Below, piece by piece: positions 53,141 to 61,779 of a stretch of 64,000 nucleotides of DNA. Source of the DNA: Bacillota bacterium (lineage in GTDB: Bacteria > Bacillota > Clostridia > Acetivibrionales > DSM-1351). The stretch's first letter is position 1, and every line of letters begins with the position of its first letter. The position numbers and the translations under genes were made by a program. The notes beneath the pieces are model-generated. The model was not told where the DNA came from and searched no databases. It saw only the letters and a list, made by a program, of their open reading frames with translations. The stretch lies in NCBI GenBank assembly GCA_023415305.1, contig JAEZKZ010000028.1, positions 1-64,000 of the forward strand. The letters run 5' to 3'.

Positions 53141-53581
53141 TTATTCTCTGCACTTACTGCACAAACCATAAAATTGCACTCTATGGTCTTTAACCAGAAA
53201 ACCGTTTTTTATCAGTATCTGCTCTTCCAGAGAGTCCAGAAGATCCTCCTCAACCTCAGTTACTGAACCGCAGGAACTGCAAATCAAATGGTGGTGACGG
53301 TGATCTTCATTAGGCTTAACAAGCTCATAACGACTAAAGCCATCATCAAAATCCAGCTTGTGTACCAACCCCAGCTTGTCAAGAAGAATCATTGTTCTGT
53401 AAACTGTTGCAAGCCCAATTTCAGGATTTTTTTCTTTTACAATATTAAAAAGTTCTTCTGTACTTACATGTTGACCGGAGCATTGAATCATAGCTTCTAG
53501 AATTGCAGACCTCTGGCCGGTGAACTTGTAGCCACATTCCTTCAATTTCTCCTTTAAAAAGGCATTATCACCAGTATTCAA
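53141..53581 (-). CDS. fur: Fur family ferric uptake regulator
   Basis: 146 residues from the TTG at 53581, chosen because GAGGGGAG lies 7 bases upstream; a longer in-frame start would overlap the zinc-ribbon gene. The winged helix has YKFTGQRSAILEAMIQCSGQ and GLATVYRTMILLDKLGLV. The metal site is EDHRHHHLICSSCGSV, and CSKC ends the protein (structural zinc). It represses iron uptake when Fe(II) is plentiful. As last gene of the feo operon that has Fur boxes, it is autoregulated. A PerR role cannot be excluded, but location favours Fur. Confidence 0.9.
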   Translation of the reverse strand: MNTGDNAFLKEKLKECGYKFTGQRSAILEAMIQCSGQHVSTEELFNIVKEKNPEIGLATVYRTMILLDKLGLVHKLDFDDGFSRYELVKPNEDHRHHHLICSSCGSVTEVEEDLLDSLEEQILIKNGFLVKDHRVQFYGLCSKCRE

Positions 53582-53594
53582 AACAAAACTCCCC

Positions 53595-53765
53595 TCAGTC
53601 TTTTTTACAGGTTTTCCACAAAGAGCAGCCTTTGCAGTCTTCACATCCTTTTTTATCAATATATATTTTACCACATCTTGGGCATTTTGTATTTTCTTTT
53701 TTAATGTTATTCACAATAACGGTGCTATCATAAGTGTAACTGCACTGAGGACACTTGATTAACAT
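53595..53765 (-). CDS. Small zinc-ribbon protein in the feo operon
   Basis: 56 residues from ATG 53765 (MLIKCPQCSYTYD): two CPxC pairs form a zinc ribbon (CPQC ... CPRC), then KGCEDCKGCSLWKTCKKD, a second cysteine cluster. It sits between feoB and fur, with 13 bp to the fur start and 76 bp after feoB. Small cysteine-rich proteins here (FeoC-like) are thought to assist or sense iron uptake. It is not a canonical FeoC winged helix. Function inferred from context only. Confidence 0.7.
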   Translation of the reverse strand: MLIKCPQCSYTYDSTVIVNNIKKENTKCPRCGKIYIDKKGCEDCKGCSLWKTCKKD

Positions 53766-53841
53766 ATATCTACCTTCCTTCAACTGCAACTATTTGCCCG
53801 TCAAAGCACTGGTCAAATAAACGAGGACTTGAAACAGTATT

Positions 53842-55650
53842 CTAGATTACAAACCTTGCCAGAATTCCTCCGATCAGAAATGCTATGGCAAAACTTCCAA
53901 GCCATATTGCACTGGCCTCAAGTTTTGATCTTTCTTTGAATATCATAATGATTGAAGCTACACACGGTACGAATAAGGTTATGGTTACCAGTGCAACAAA
54001 CATTTGGCCATTTGTTAATACCATATGGCTTAAGCCTGCTGCTCCGAAGTCTCTTCTGATTAAGCCCATAATAAATACTACAGATGCCTGATCAGGCAGT
54101 TTCAGCCATTGCACAGTCACAGGTGCTATTGCATGCTCGATGGCAGTTAAAGCTCCTGTATATTGCAATACGGTAATTAAAACAGCACCGATAGCAAATA
54201 TCGGAGTTGCTTCAAAAATAAATGCCTTTGTTTTTACCAAGGTTTTCTTTAATACATTCCCGGTCTGCGGCAGCCTAATGGGCGGCAAATCAATAAACAG
54301 CGATGTGGATTCTCCCGGAAGGAATCTATTCATCAAGGCCCCGGAAATCCCGAATATTAATATTAATAACACTGTATAGCCAATTATATACTTAAAGCCC
54401 AAAGGAGTCAGGAGACCGATTATTACTCCAAACTGAGCAGAGCATGGAATGGTTAGACCCAGTAAGAAAGTTGCTATGATTCTTTCCCTTTTTGAGCCCA
54501 ATAACCTTGTGGTTAAAGTAGCCATCGTTACACAACCGAAGCCAAGAATTAGAGGAATTATTGCTCTTCCGTTCAATCCTACCTTTGACAAAGCTTTATC
54601 TGATAAAACCGCAATCCTTGGCAGAAGGCCTGAATCCTCCATCAGAGACATTAACAGATAAAAACCTATCGTAAGGGGAAGCAAAAGCCCCAGCATATAT
54701 ATGGGGGTCATTGTCAGAAGCCCGAAATCACCAATAAACAGACTGCCTATAAATGAATCCTTAGGCATAAAACTGAGAATATTTTCAATAAATGGCTTAT
54801 AAATTCCTTCCATAACTGTGGCTTCGGTAAAGTCAACCACAATCTGAGCAATAAAGATACCTATAAAACAGAACATTGCAGTTAAAATTACAAGGAGAAT
54901 AGGAAGTCCGGTAATGGGCTTAAGCATAAGTCTGCCCAGCTTTGTACCAAAACTTGAGCCCTCAAAGGAATCCGAAACCACTTCATTGATTATTTTGTCA
55001 ACTCTTTCTCTTCTTTTTTTGTATATTTCATCGCGTTTTCCCCCAGGAGTCAGACCTTTTCTTTCTGAAATCACTTCATCCTCTTCCAGAACAAGTAGGG
55101 CCTCCGCCTCAGAGACTTCAGAAGATAGCAACTCAGAGATCATTTCCTGAATTCCTTCAGTTTTATTTCCGACTCTGGCATTTGTGATATTTTTCTTTAT
55201 ATCATTTATCCCGATTCCTTTTAGTGCTGAGGTGGCAAATACTTCTACTCCAAGAAATCCGGATAGTTTTTTTATGTCTATTTTAATACCATTTTTAGAC
55301 GCCTCATCAATAAGATTGACTGCAACTATTACTTTTTTTCCCATATCAATTAGCTGCTGTGTCAAAAAAATGTCTCTCTGCATGTGAACAGCATCAATAA
55401 CATTCAGAATGATATCTCCGTTGAGGATTACATCCCTGGCTACTCTTTCCTCATCGTTAAAGGAGGATACACCATATATTCCTGGAGTATCCTCAACTAT
55501 ATAATCATCAAACCGACCGGTGCTAATATCTACTGTCGTTCCCGGAAAATTTGACACATCAACATATTTACCTGTAAGTGTATTAAAGAAAACCGATTTG
55601 CCTACATTTGGATTCCCTACAAGAACTAGGTGCTTCGCATTTTGTTTCAT
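53842..55650 (-). CDS. feoB: Ferrous iron transporter FeoB
   Basis: 602 residues, somewhat shorter than typical FeoB. N-terminal G domain: GNPNVGKSVFFNTLTG (G1), DTPGIYG (G3), NLIDEA (G4), SALKGIG (G5), then the helical GDI-like domain, and about nine membrane segments with Gate motifs (GCVTMATLTTRLLGSKRERI, LLGLTIPCSAQFGV and the second Gate around CVASIIMIFKERS). It takes up Fe(II) in anaerobes. It follows feoA by 25 bp. Confidence 0.95.
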   Translation of the reverse strand: MKQNAKHLVLVGNPNVGKSVFFNTLTGKYVDVSNFPGTTVDISTGRFDDYIVEDTPGIYGVSSFNDEERVARDVILNGDIILNVIDAVHMQRDIFLTQQLIDMGKKVIVAVNLIDEASKNGIKIDIKKLSGFLGVEVFATSALKGIGINDIKKNITNARVGNKTEGIQEMISELLSSEVSEAEALLVLEEDEVISERKGLTPGGKRDEIYKKRRERVDKIINEVVSDSFEGSSFGTKLGRLMLKPITGLPILLVILTAMFCFIGIFIAQIVVDFTEATVMEGIYKPFIENILSFMPKDSFIGSLFIGDFGLLTMTPIYMLGLLLPLTIGFYLLMSLMEDSGLLPRIAVLSDKALSKVGLNGRAIIPLILGFGCVTMATLTTRLLGSKRERIIATFLLGLTIPCSAQFGVIIGLLTPLGFKYIIGYTVLLILIFGISGALMNRFLPGESTSLFIDLPPIRLPQTGNVLKKTLVKTKAFIFEATPIFAIGAVLITVLQYTGALTAIEHAIAPVTVQWLKLPDQASVVFIMGLIRRDFGAAGLSHMVLTNGQMFVALVTITLFVPCVASIIMIFKERSKLEASAIWLGSFAIAFLIGGILARFVI

Positions 55651-55675
55651 AACAACCCCCCGAAGTTACTTTCAA

Positions 55676-55897
55676 TTAACTTACCTTTGAAATAACTATT
55701 TGTTGAGCAAGCTTTCTGCTGATAGCTACTTCCTGCATTCTATTCTGTAATACAATTGGACCGGAGGGAAGTTTTTCAGAACACTTCAGCTTTGAGCCCT
55801 CATATATGCATAAACGAATGGCTTGAGCACGGATATCCTTATCCTTGATGGATATTATTTCAATCACTTCTCCTCTATTCACCATATCCAATGTCAT
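55676..55897 (-). CDS. feoA: FeoA domain protein
   Basis: 73 residues from ATG 55897 (MTLDMVNRGEVIEI, with GGCGGAG upstream). SH3-like FeoA fold: NRGEVIEIISIKDKDIRAQA, a middle segment GSKLKCSEKLPSGPIVLQN and SRKLAQQIVISKV. It supports FeoB activity. First gene of the feoA-feoB-zinc ribbon-fur operon, directly downstream of the Fur boxes. Confidence 0.9.
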   Translation of the reverse strand: MTLDMVNRGEVIEIISIKDKDIRAQAIRLCIYEGSKLKCSEKLPSGPIVLQNRMQEVAISRKLAQQIVISKVS

Positions 55898-55929
55898 ATA
55901 TACTCCGCCTTCCATACATTATGTTAATT

Positions 55930-55944
55930 TGATAATAATTCTCA
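55930..55944. promoter_or_regulatory. Fur box 1
   Basis: TGATAATAATTCTCA matches the 7-1-7 Fur consensus (TGATAATNATTATCA) at 13 of the 14 informative positions. It lies just downstream of the predicted start of the feo transcript. Confidence 0.85.
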
Positions 55945-55960
55945 TTTATCTTTCAATATA

Positions 55961-55989
55961 ATATTAAATCAATTGATAATCATTGTCAA
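55961..55989 (-). promoter_or_regulatory. Promoter of the feo-fur operon
   Basis: Minus strand TTGACA (55984-55989), 17-bp spacer, TAATAT (55961-55966); start at about 55954, between the two Fur boxes. Confidence 0.8.
55974..55988. promoter_or_regulatory. Fur box 2
   Basis: TGATAATCATTGTCA matches the 7-1-7 consensus at 13 of 14 informative positions and covers the -35 element of the feo promoter. Confidence 0.9.
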
Positions 55990-56228
55990 TAAGAATCGTG
56001 TTAAAAGTTTGTCAAATTTTACACAAAAAAAAGAGAGAGCTGCATAGGAAAAAATGTTAAATATGTATAAAAGTCTTCTGTTACTTACCCCTTATATGGA
56101 AATGAATTGACAAAGGCCTTTCAGCTTCCTATAAGGTGTCTGCACATTAACGTTTATTTACATATTCTATTTATTCTAGGCAACTTCTCTTTTCTATATA
56201 CTTTTTTTAATACCTTTAAATATTTCTA

Positions 56229-58961
56229 CTACTTTCCGCAGCAAACCTTGTATTTCTTTCCACTACCACAGGGACATGGATCGTTCCTTCCTACTCTGTC
56301 CTTATTAGTTACAGGCTTTTTAGGTTCGTCATCTCCATGGCTGGCGTTTACCGGTTCAGCTACCTTTTCACGCTGCGGGGCATGTTCTCTGTCGATTCTG
56401 GATCTCACCAACAATTTGATGGAATCCTCCTGAATTGATTTTATCATTTCTTCAAACATCTGGAAGCCTTCAAACTTGTATTCTATAACAGGATCCCGCT
56501 GTCCGTAAGCTCTTAACCCGATACCATGTTTGAGCTGATCCATGGCATCTATATGATCCATCCACTTTTCATCAACAATTTTAAGAAGTACTACTCTCTC
56601 CAGTTCTCTCATAAGATCTGTTCCGAGATCATTTTCCTTATACTCATAAATCTTGTTGACGATTTCCATGAGTTCTTCCTTTAAATCTTCCTTTTCATAA
56701 CTGGGCCTATCTTCTACCGCTACCTGTAAAGCTCCCTGTGGCAGGAATACACTTTCCAGGTAACCTGTCATTGAATCCCAATCCCAGTTTTCAGCGTATT
56801 GGTTTTCTGCACAATAGGTCGCAATCACGCCATCTATAATACTCTCAAACATCTTAATAAAGTAATCCCTCAAATTATCCCCATTAAGAACAGTCTTTCT
56901 CTGAGCGTAGATAACTTCTCTCTGCTTATTCATAACATCGTCATATTGCAGAACTCGCTTGCGCACGTCGAAGTTTCTTCCTTCTACCTTCTTCTGGGCA
57001 TTTTCAATGGCATTGGAAAGCATTCTATGCTCAATTGGCTGGTCATCCTCCAAACCAAGTGCATTTACTATACTTGTAAGTCTTTCAGAACCAAACAGCC
57101 TCATGAGATCATCTTCTAGTGAAATGTAGAATCTTGATGATCCGGGGTCACCTTGACGTCCCGAACGACCTCTCAGCTGATTGTCAATACGTCTGGATTC
57201 ATGTCTTTCAGTACCTATAATATGAAGACCACCAGCCTCAACAACCTTTTCTCTCTCGGAATTTGTTATCTGTTTATACTTGTCATTCAGCTCTTTAAAA
57301 CGGCTTCGGGCCTCAAGTATCAGTTCATCATCCGTGTCGTTGAAACTGGTTGAAGCACTGATAAGGTCTTCAGAATAGCCAAGCTTTCTCATTTCCTGCT
57401 TTGCCATATATTCTGAATTACCGCCGAGTACTATATCGGTTCCTCTACCAGCCATGTTGGTAGCTATTGTAACAGCTCCAAGTTTACCAGCCTGTGCAAT
57501 GATCTCAGCTTCCTTATCATGATATTTTGCGTTAAGCACTTGATGTGGTATTCCTCTGCGTTTAAGCATTCCACTCAGGAACTCGGATTTTTCAATGGTA
57601 ATTGTACCTATAAGCACAGGCTGACCTCTCTTATGGCACTCTACTATATCTTCTATTACAGCAGTAAATTTGCCTGCTTCATTTTTGTACACAACATCCG
57701 GGTTATCCTTACGTATCATATCCTTATTTGTAGGGATAACAATAACATCAAGTTTATATATTGTGTTGAATTCACCTTCTTCAGTTAAAGCAGTACCGGT
57801 CATACCCGCCAGCTTCGAGTACATTCTGAAGTAGTTCTGGAAGGTTATTGTAGCAAGAGTTTTGCTCTCTCTCTCAACCTTTACCCCTTCCTTTGCCTCA
57901 ATAGCCTGGTGGAGCCCGTCACTGTAACGTCTTCCATACATCATTCTTCCTGTAAATTCATCAACAATTATAACTTCTCCATCCTTAACAACATAATCCT
58001 TTTCATTTTTCATAAGACCATGTGCTCTGATTGCCTGGTTGATATGGTGAGATATAGTCATATTTTCAGGATCGGACAGATTTTCAAGGCCAAAGTACTG
58101 CTCAGCCTTTTTTATACCATTTGCTGAAAGAACTACAGTGTGGGCCTTTTCATCAACTATATAGTCCTCATCGAATACTTCGTCACTGTCAACCTTGTCA
58201 TCCATTTGCTTGATTACCTTAGCTTTTAGCTTCAAAGCAAAGGAGTTTGCCTTTTTATAAAGGTCTGTGGACTTGTCTCCCATACCTGAAATTATAAGTG
58301 GTGTTCTGGCTTCGTCTATCAGAATTGAGTCAACTTCATCGACAATTGCATAATTAAGGTCCCTTTGAACCATATCTTCCTTGTAAATTACCATATTGTC
58401 TCTAAGGTAATCAAAGCCCAACTCATTATTTGTACCGTAAGTAATATCGCAATTGTACGCCTGGCGTCTTTCGTCGTTCTCCATATCATGTACTATAAGA
58501 CCTACCGTTAGCCCCAGAAAAGTATATATTTTACCCATTTGCTCGCTGTCACGCCTTGCAAGGTAGTCATTAACCGTAACAACATGCACACCTTTTCCTG
58601 ACAGCGCATTGAGGTATACAGGCAAGGTGGCTACTAAAGTTTTACCTTCACCTGTTTTCATTTCAGATATTCTTCCCTGATGAAGAACAATACCTCCAAT
58701 TAATTGAACCTTGAAGTGTCTCATACCAAGCACCCTGACTGAAGCCTCTCGAACTACGGCAAATGCTTCCGGAAGAATATCGTCTAGTGTTTCTCCCGAC
58801 CCAAGACGTTCCTTGAACTCCTGTGTCTTAGCCTTTAACTGGCTGTCAGTGAGCTTCTTGATTTCAGGTTCAAGTGCTTCTATTTCATCAACTATTGGAT
58901 ATATTCTTTTTAACTCTCTATCACTATATGAACCAATAATTCTTTCAACAAATTTTTTCAT
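56229..58961 (-). CDS. secA: Preprotein translocase ATPase SecA
   Basis: 910 residues from ATG 58961 (MKKFVERIIGSYSDREL), placed 6 bases after AAGGAGG; the longer frame to 59012 crosses that site and is not conserved. DEAD motor with QLIGGIVLHQGRISEMKTGEGKT-type Walker A (MKTGEGKTL), EVDSILIDEARTPLI, TNMAGRGTDIVLGG and GRSGRQGDPGSSRFYISLED. The preprotein cross-linking and helical-scaffold domains follow, and the C-terminal zinc SEC-C motif is GRNDPCPCGSGKKYKVCC. It drives protein export through SecYEG. It is preceded by an unusual leader and a small membrane-protein gene. Confidence 0.95.
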   Translation of the reverse strand: MKKFVERIIGSYSDRELKRIYPIVDEIEALEPEIKKLTDSQLKAKTQEFKERLGSGETLDDILPEAFAVVREASVRVLGMRHFKVQLIGGIVLHQGRISEMKTGEGKTLVATLPVYLNALSGKGVHVVTVNDYLARRDSEQMGKIYTFLGLTVGLIVHDMENDERRQAYNCDITYGTNNELGFDYLRDNMVIYKEDMVQRDLNYAIVDEVDSILIDEARTPLIISGMGDKSTDLYKKANSFALKLKAKVIKQMDDKVDSDEVFDEDYIVDEKAHTVVLSANGIKKAEQYFGLENLSDPENMTISHHINQAIRAHGLMKNEKDYVVKDGEVIIVDEFTGRMMYGRRYSDGLHQAIEAKEGVKVERESKTLATITFQNYFRMYSKLAGMTGTALTEEGEFNTIYKLDVIVIPTNKDMIRKDNPDVVYKNEAGKFTAVIEDIVECHKRGQPVLIGTITIEKSEFLSGMLKRRGIPHQVLNAKYHDKEAEIIAQAGKLGAVTIATNMAGRGTDIVLGGNSEYMAKQEMRKLGYSEDLISASTSFNDTDDELILEARSRFKELNDKYKQITNSEREKVVEAGGLHIIGTERHESRRIDNQLRGRSGRQGDPGSSRFYISLEDDLMRLFGSERLTSIVNALGLEDDQPIEHRMLSNAIENAQKKVEGRNFDVRKRVLQYDDVMNKQREVIYAQRKTVLNGDNLRDYFIKMFESIIDGVIATYCAENQYAENWDWDSMTGYLESVFLPQGALQVAVEDRPSYEKEDLKEELMEIVNKIYEYKENDLGTDLMRELERVVLLKIVDEKWMDHIDAMDQLKHGIGLRAYGQRDPVIEYKFEGFQMFEEMIKSIQEDSIKLLVRSRIDREHAPQREKVAEPVNASHGDDEPKKPVTNKDRVGRNDPCPCGSGKKYKVCCGK

Positions 58962-58967
58962 TTTTAA

Positions 58968-59032
58968 CCTCCTTGAGCTGCTACAGCTCTCTCTCGCCCT
59001 GAACGGCTCCAAAAATATATTTTATAAGGTGG
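58968..59032 (-). promoter_or_regulatory. secA translation-initiation region with hairpin abutting the Shine-Dalgarno
   Basis: GAGCTG-TAG-CAGCTC (58975-58989) forms a 6-bp hairpin directly next to AAGGAGG (58968-58974). Farther upstream CCACCTT (59026-59032) can pair with that Shine-Dalgarno with one mismatch. The 249-nt gap to the preceding gene also has AACAG(G)TCG/CGACTGTT at 59112-59152. Pairing was done by eye. Confidence 0.4.
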
Positions 59033-59210
59033 AATTTCCATAAAACCAAAACGCAATAATCCAATACCTATTACTCAGTAATAAATATATTGAGTATCGG
59101 CACAAAACATAAGACTACAACAGACTGCTAAAACAGGTCGAAAACCGACTGTTAGGGTCTGCATAATCATAACAGTTTTTTGTAAAAATAAAAATCAGAG
59201 AAATAGGGTA

Positions 59211-59609
59211 TCAGCAGAATACCGGCGGGGATGAGTCTGTATGACCCAGAAACGAAGGTCTGGAGTATAAAAATACATTTTTACATAAAGATAAAAATAA
59301 AACGATAATAAAAGCTAAACCTACTAAAATAGTGGATATAGCTGCAAAATCAGAATAGTTGTGTTTAAATGAATCTTTTAGTTCAATAGCATTTTGAGAA
59401 ATCACCTTATAGAAGGCTGCAGGTGTACCTTTAGCTTTGGTTATACGCCCGGGGATAGCAGATTTATTTGACACCTGACTATCCTGCATGCTATCAAGCC
59501 TCGTTAAATTAACAAGGTAGTAATCCAATAAGTCCGCAGAAAAATAAGCCCCACCTTCTGAGGCCAAAGTAGATAAAATTATTATGCTGAGAAATAACTT
59601 CTTAAACAT
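59211..59609 (-). CDS. Small two-segment membrane protein upstream of secA, candidate secretion monitor
   Basis: 132 residues of no recognised family. An N-terminal hydrophobic signal (about 4-22, LFLSIIILSTLASEGGAYF) is followed by a polar extracytoplasmic part (about 23-87) and a second membrane segment (about 90-111, STILVGLAFIIVLFLSL). A 20-residue tail, NVFLYSRPSFLGHTDSSPPVFC, would be at the translating ribosome while segment two emerges. It lies 9 bp after yerC and 249 bp before secA. Position and shape recall SecM and MifM; sequence does not. It may equally be an ordinary membrane protein. Confidence 0.6.
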   Translation of the reverse strand: MFKKLFLSIIILSTLASEGGAYFSADLLDYYLVNLTRLDSMQDSQVSNKSAIPGRITKAKGTPAAFYKVISQNAIELKDSFKHNYSDFAAISTILVGLAFIIVLFLSLCKNVFLYSRPSFLGHTDSSPPVFC

Positions 59610-59618
59610 CCACTTAAC

Positions 59619-59930
59619 CTATCTTTCTTCCGTATCTTTTCCCTTGTCCTGTAATCTGTCAAGGACAAGATTATATCCGTCAGCACCGTATACAAGACAC
59701 CGGTTTACCCTGCTTATGGTAGCTGTGCTTGCACCCGTCTCATCGCAAATATCAGTATACGTTTTCTTATCACGCAGCATTTTGGCAACTTCAAGTCTTT
59801 GCGCCAACGCCTTTATCTCTGCAATAGTACAGAGATCTTCAAAAAAGTTGTAACATTCTTCCCTATTATTCAATAAAAGTATAGCATCAAACAGATTATC
59901 TGTATGCTCATCTCTTAACTTGGAATTCAT
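59619..59930 (-). CDS. YerC/YecD family TrpR-related protein
   Basis: 103 residues from ATG 59930 (MNSKLRDEHTDNLFDAILLL). All-helical TrpR-like DNA-binding fold: NREECYNFFEDLCTIAEIKA, then ALAQRLEVAKMLRDKKTYTD and the HTH DETGASTATISRVNRCL. It is a probable small repressor with unknown targets. AGGGG lies about 10 bases upstream. It begins the run yerC - membrane protein - secA. Confidence 0.85.
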   Translation of the reverse strand: MNSKLRDEHTDNLFDAILLLNNREECYNFFEDLCTIAEIKALAQRLEVAKMLRDKKTYTDICDETGASTATISRVNRCLVYGADGYNLVLDRLQDKGKDTEER

Positions 59931-60179
59931 AAATGACAAACCCCTAACCGTTAATTATATTTATGTCTATTATTATCTTCTAGAGAATACAATATCAGCT
60001 TTTTTTTAATCAGTCAAGGTTAGCGGACTCTGTAGTTACATTTTACCAAAGATATAAACATAAATCTTAAGTCTATCCTGAAAAAATTTTGAATACAAAT
60101 ATATCAAGGTAATAAAGACGACGCACACCTTTGTATGTAAGTATTTTAATAATTATTAGTCGCTGTACAGCAGTGAAAA

Positions 60180-60221
60180 GCGTGAAAAATACATTTTTTA
60201 ATGTCATTGTGCTTTTCACGC
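60180..60221. repeat. Inverted repeat GCGTGAAAA / TTTTCACGC
   Basis: 9-bp perfect arms at 60180-60188 and 60213-60221; nearby GTGAAAAGC and GCGAAAAGC repeat the same core. It lies in the 360-bp gap between the divergent yerC and the duplicated-domain protein gene. It could be a regulatory site or a terminator-like structure. Confidence 0.5.
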
Positions 60222-60260
60222 AGCGAAAAGCCACTACGTGTCTTTTCATTACTATTTGTG

Positions 60261-60277
60261 TACGCGCTATGCGCGTA
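60261..60277 (+). promoter_or_regulatory. GC-rich hairpin before the duplicated-domain gene
   Basis: TACGCGC-TAT-GCGCGTA, 7-bp stem, ending 3 bases before the GGGAG ribosome-binding site of the gene at 60292. Likely affects translation or is an operator. Confidence 0.45.
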
Positions 60278-60291
60278 GATGGGAGATTATA

Positions 60292-61704
60292 ATGAATGGT
60301 CTGGTAATTATCACAAACAAACAGAAATTACTAATATGTCTGGCAGCATTATTGTTTATTATTATATCAGCTTTAATTATAGCACAGCTGGATTTTCCTA
60401 AGGCTGTTAGAACCGAGGTTCCAGGAATTAAGAATGTCATGTCCCCCGAAAATGAGAATCAGCATTTAAAAGATATTTTATCAAGTATTCTACCCGCAGA
60501 TAATACCACACTATACGAGAACTCCAGCAGAGATATGGAGAAGAGCAAACTACCTGTAAAAGCCTTTGACAAAACAGTTGCAGAGGTCATATCAAAAGGT
60601 AAGAATCTATCCTACCTTTTTATATACTCTGATGAAGAATATTTGAGACCGATATATACGAACCTCTGGAAGCAATCTTTTTATCAAGGCTGGCTATATC
60701 TGCCCCGCAAGGTGATAGCGGCAAGGCATAGCCTTTTTACCTATACCGGAGGTGCAGGAAAAGTCTTTGATATTGAAGGTCAACTGGGGTTCTATCCTAA
60801 CATAAGCCTGGATAACCAAAATTATTTTAATTTTCTTATTTACAATTTTGACCTGGAAAATGTCATTCAGTTGGGAAATGATATTGCTATAACCGGGAAA
60901 CCCACAAAAAAGGGAGTACAGATAATATCGGTAAAACTTGAGGAAGTATCAGCATTAATAAATGAAACCGGAAATATTACTATACATCTATGTACTCCTA
61001 AAGGCTTTGAAATTGACTATCAAAACATACTGTTTTCAAAGGATTCCAACAGAATACAAGATTTCGGCCCTGTTCAGGAATCCTATACTGAAAGTTCCTA
61101 TAATGAAACTGATCTCTCATCACTAGAAATCACACAGCAAAATACTATTTTAAAGAAGGAGCTTTCCTATTTTGTATCAGATTCTTCTAAACCAATATAT
61201 TTTCAGCCCAACGGAACTTATCAGACTGCAAATACTCTGAGTGGAAGTCCTGACCTTGAAGTCGCGCTGAATAGTGCAAAGGAAATAAAATTTTCCACTT
61301 TATATAATAACAAAAAATATATAAGTCCTGTTTATCATCCCAAGTGGAAGTCACATCACGACAGGGACTGGTGTTATATTCCTCGAAAGATGTACCTCAA
61401 CATGAAGAGAATTTATGTTCTCCCTAACGATAAAGAGGTGTCTGTCGATCTGCTCGGAGAACTGGGGTTCTTCGATAAATTTGACGAAGTACCAAAAGAA
61501 CAGGTAGGAATAGCAGCATCAAACTTCAATATAAAAAAAGCATGTATTTATGAAGACAGCATTCTATTAATTGGAACACCTGCAAGAGCAGGGATGGAAA
61601 TAGTCGGTATAGATATGAAAAATCTAAACAATTATAAAGAATTTACTGTAAGACTCATAACCCCTGACGCCTGCGAAATAGACTCAGACATAATAAAAAA
61701 TTAA
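60292..61704 (+). CDS. Membrane-anchored protein with two copies of an unrecognised extracellular domain
   Basis: 470 residues from ATG 60292 (GGGAG upstream; the longer in-frame start lies before a hairpin and lacks support). One signal-anchor segment (about 13-32). Two homologous blocks follow (about 107-248 and 332-468). Both carry YLxPxY-type starts (YLRPIYTNLW / YISPVYHPKW), W(L/C)Y(L/I)PRK, a G(Q/E)LGF(Y/F) element, NFD/NFN, IAITGKP/LLIGTP, and end CTPKGFEID / ITPDACEID. No catalytic residues are evident and I know no matching family. Monocistronic with a terminator. Confidence 0.75.
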   Translation: MNGLVIITNKQKLLICLAALLFIIISALIIAQLDFPKAVRTEVPGIKNVMSPENENQHLKDILSSILPADNTTLYENSSRDMEKSKLPVKAFDKTVAEVISKGKNLSYLFIYSDEEYLRPIYTNLWKQSFYQGWLYLPRKVIAARHSLFTYTGGAGKVFDIEGQLGFYPNISLDNQNYFNFLIYNFDLENVIQLGNDIAITGKPTKKGVQIISVKLEEVSALINETGNITIHLCTPKGFEIDYQNILFSKDSNRIQDFGPVQESYTESSYNETDLSSLEITQQNTILKKELSYFVSDSSKPIYFQPNGTYQTANTLSGSPDLEVALNSAKEIKFSTLYNNKKYISPVYHPKWKSHHDRDWCYIPRKMYLNMKRIYVLPNDKEVSVDLLGELGFFDKFDEVPKEQVGIAASNFNIKKACIYEDSILLIGTPARAGMEIVGIDMKNLNNYKEFTVRLITPDACEIDSDIIKN

Positions 61705-61743
61705 CTTTACGTTCCCTGTGCTTTCTCAGAAAAGCACCATAAT

Positions 61744-61779
61744 AAAAAGACCAGATCTTTGTGAGATTGGTCTTTTTTT
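61744..61779. terminator. Bidirectional terminator between the duplicated-domain gene and the ECF gene
   Basis: AAAAGACCAGATCT / AGATTGGTCTTTTTTT stem with one bulge, followed by T7 on plus and by A/T on minus; it abuts the stop at 61780. Confidence 0.8.

Noticed and set aside
53595..53674. Longer N-terminus of Fur overlapping the zinc-ribbon gene
   Set aside because: A TTG with a well-placed GAGGGGAG at 53581 gives normal Fur length; the extension is unlike Fur.
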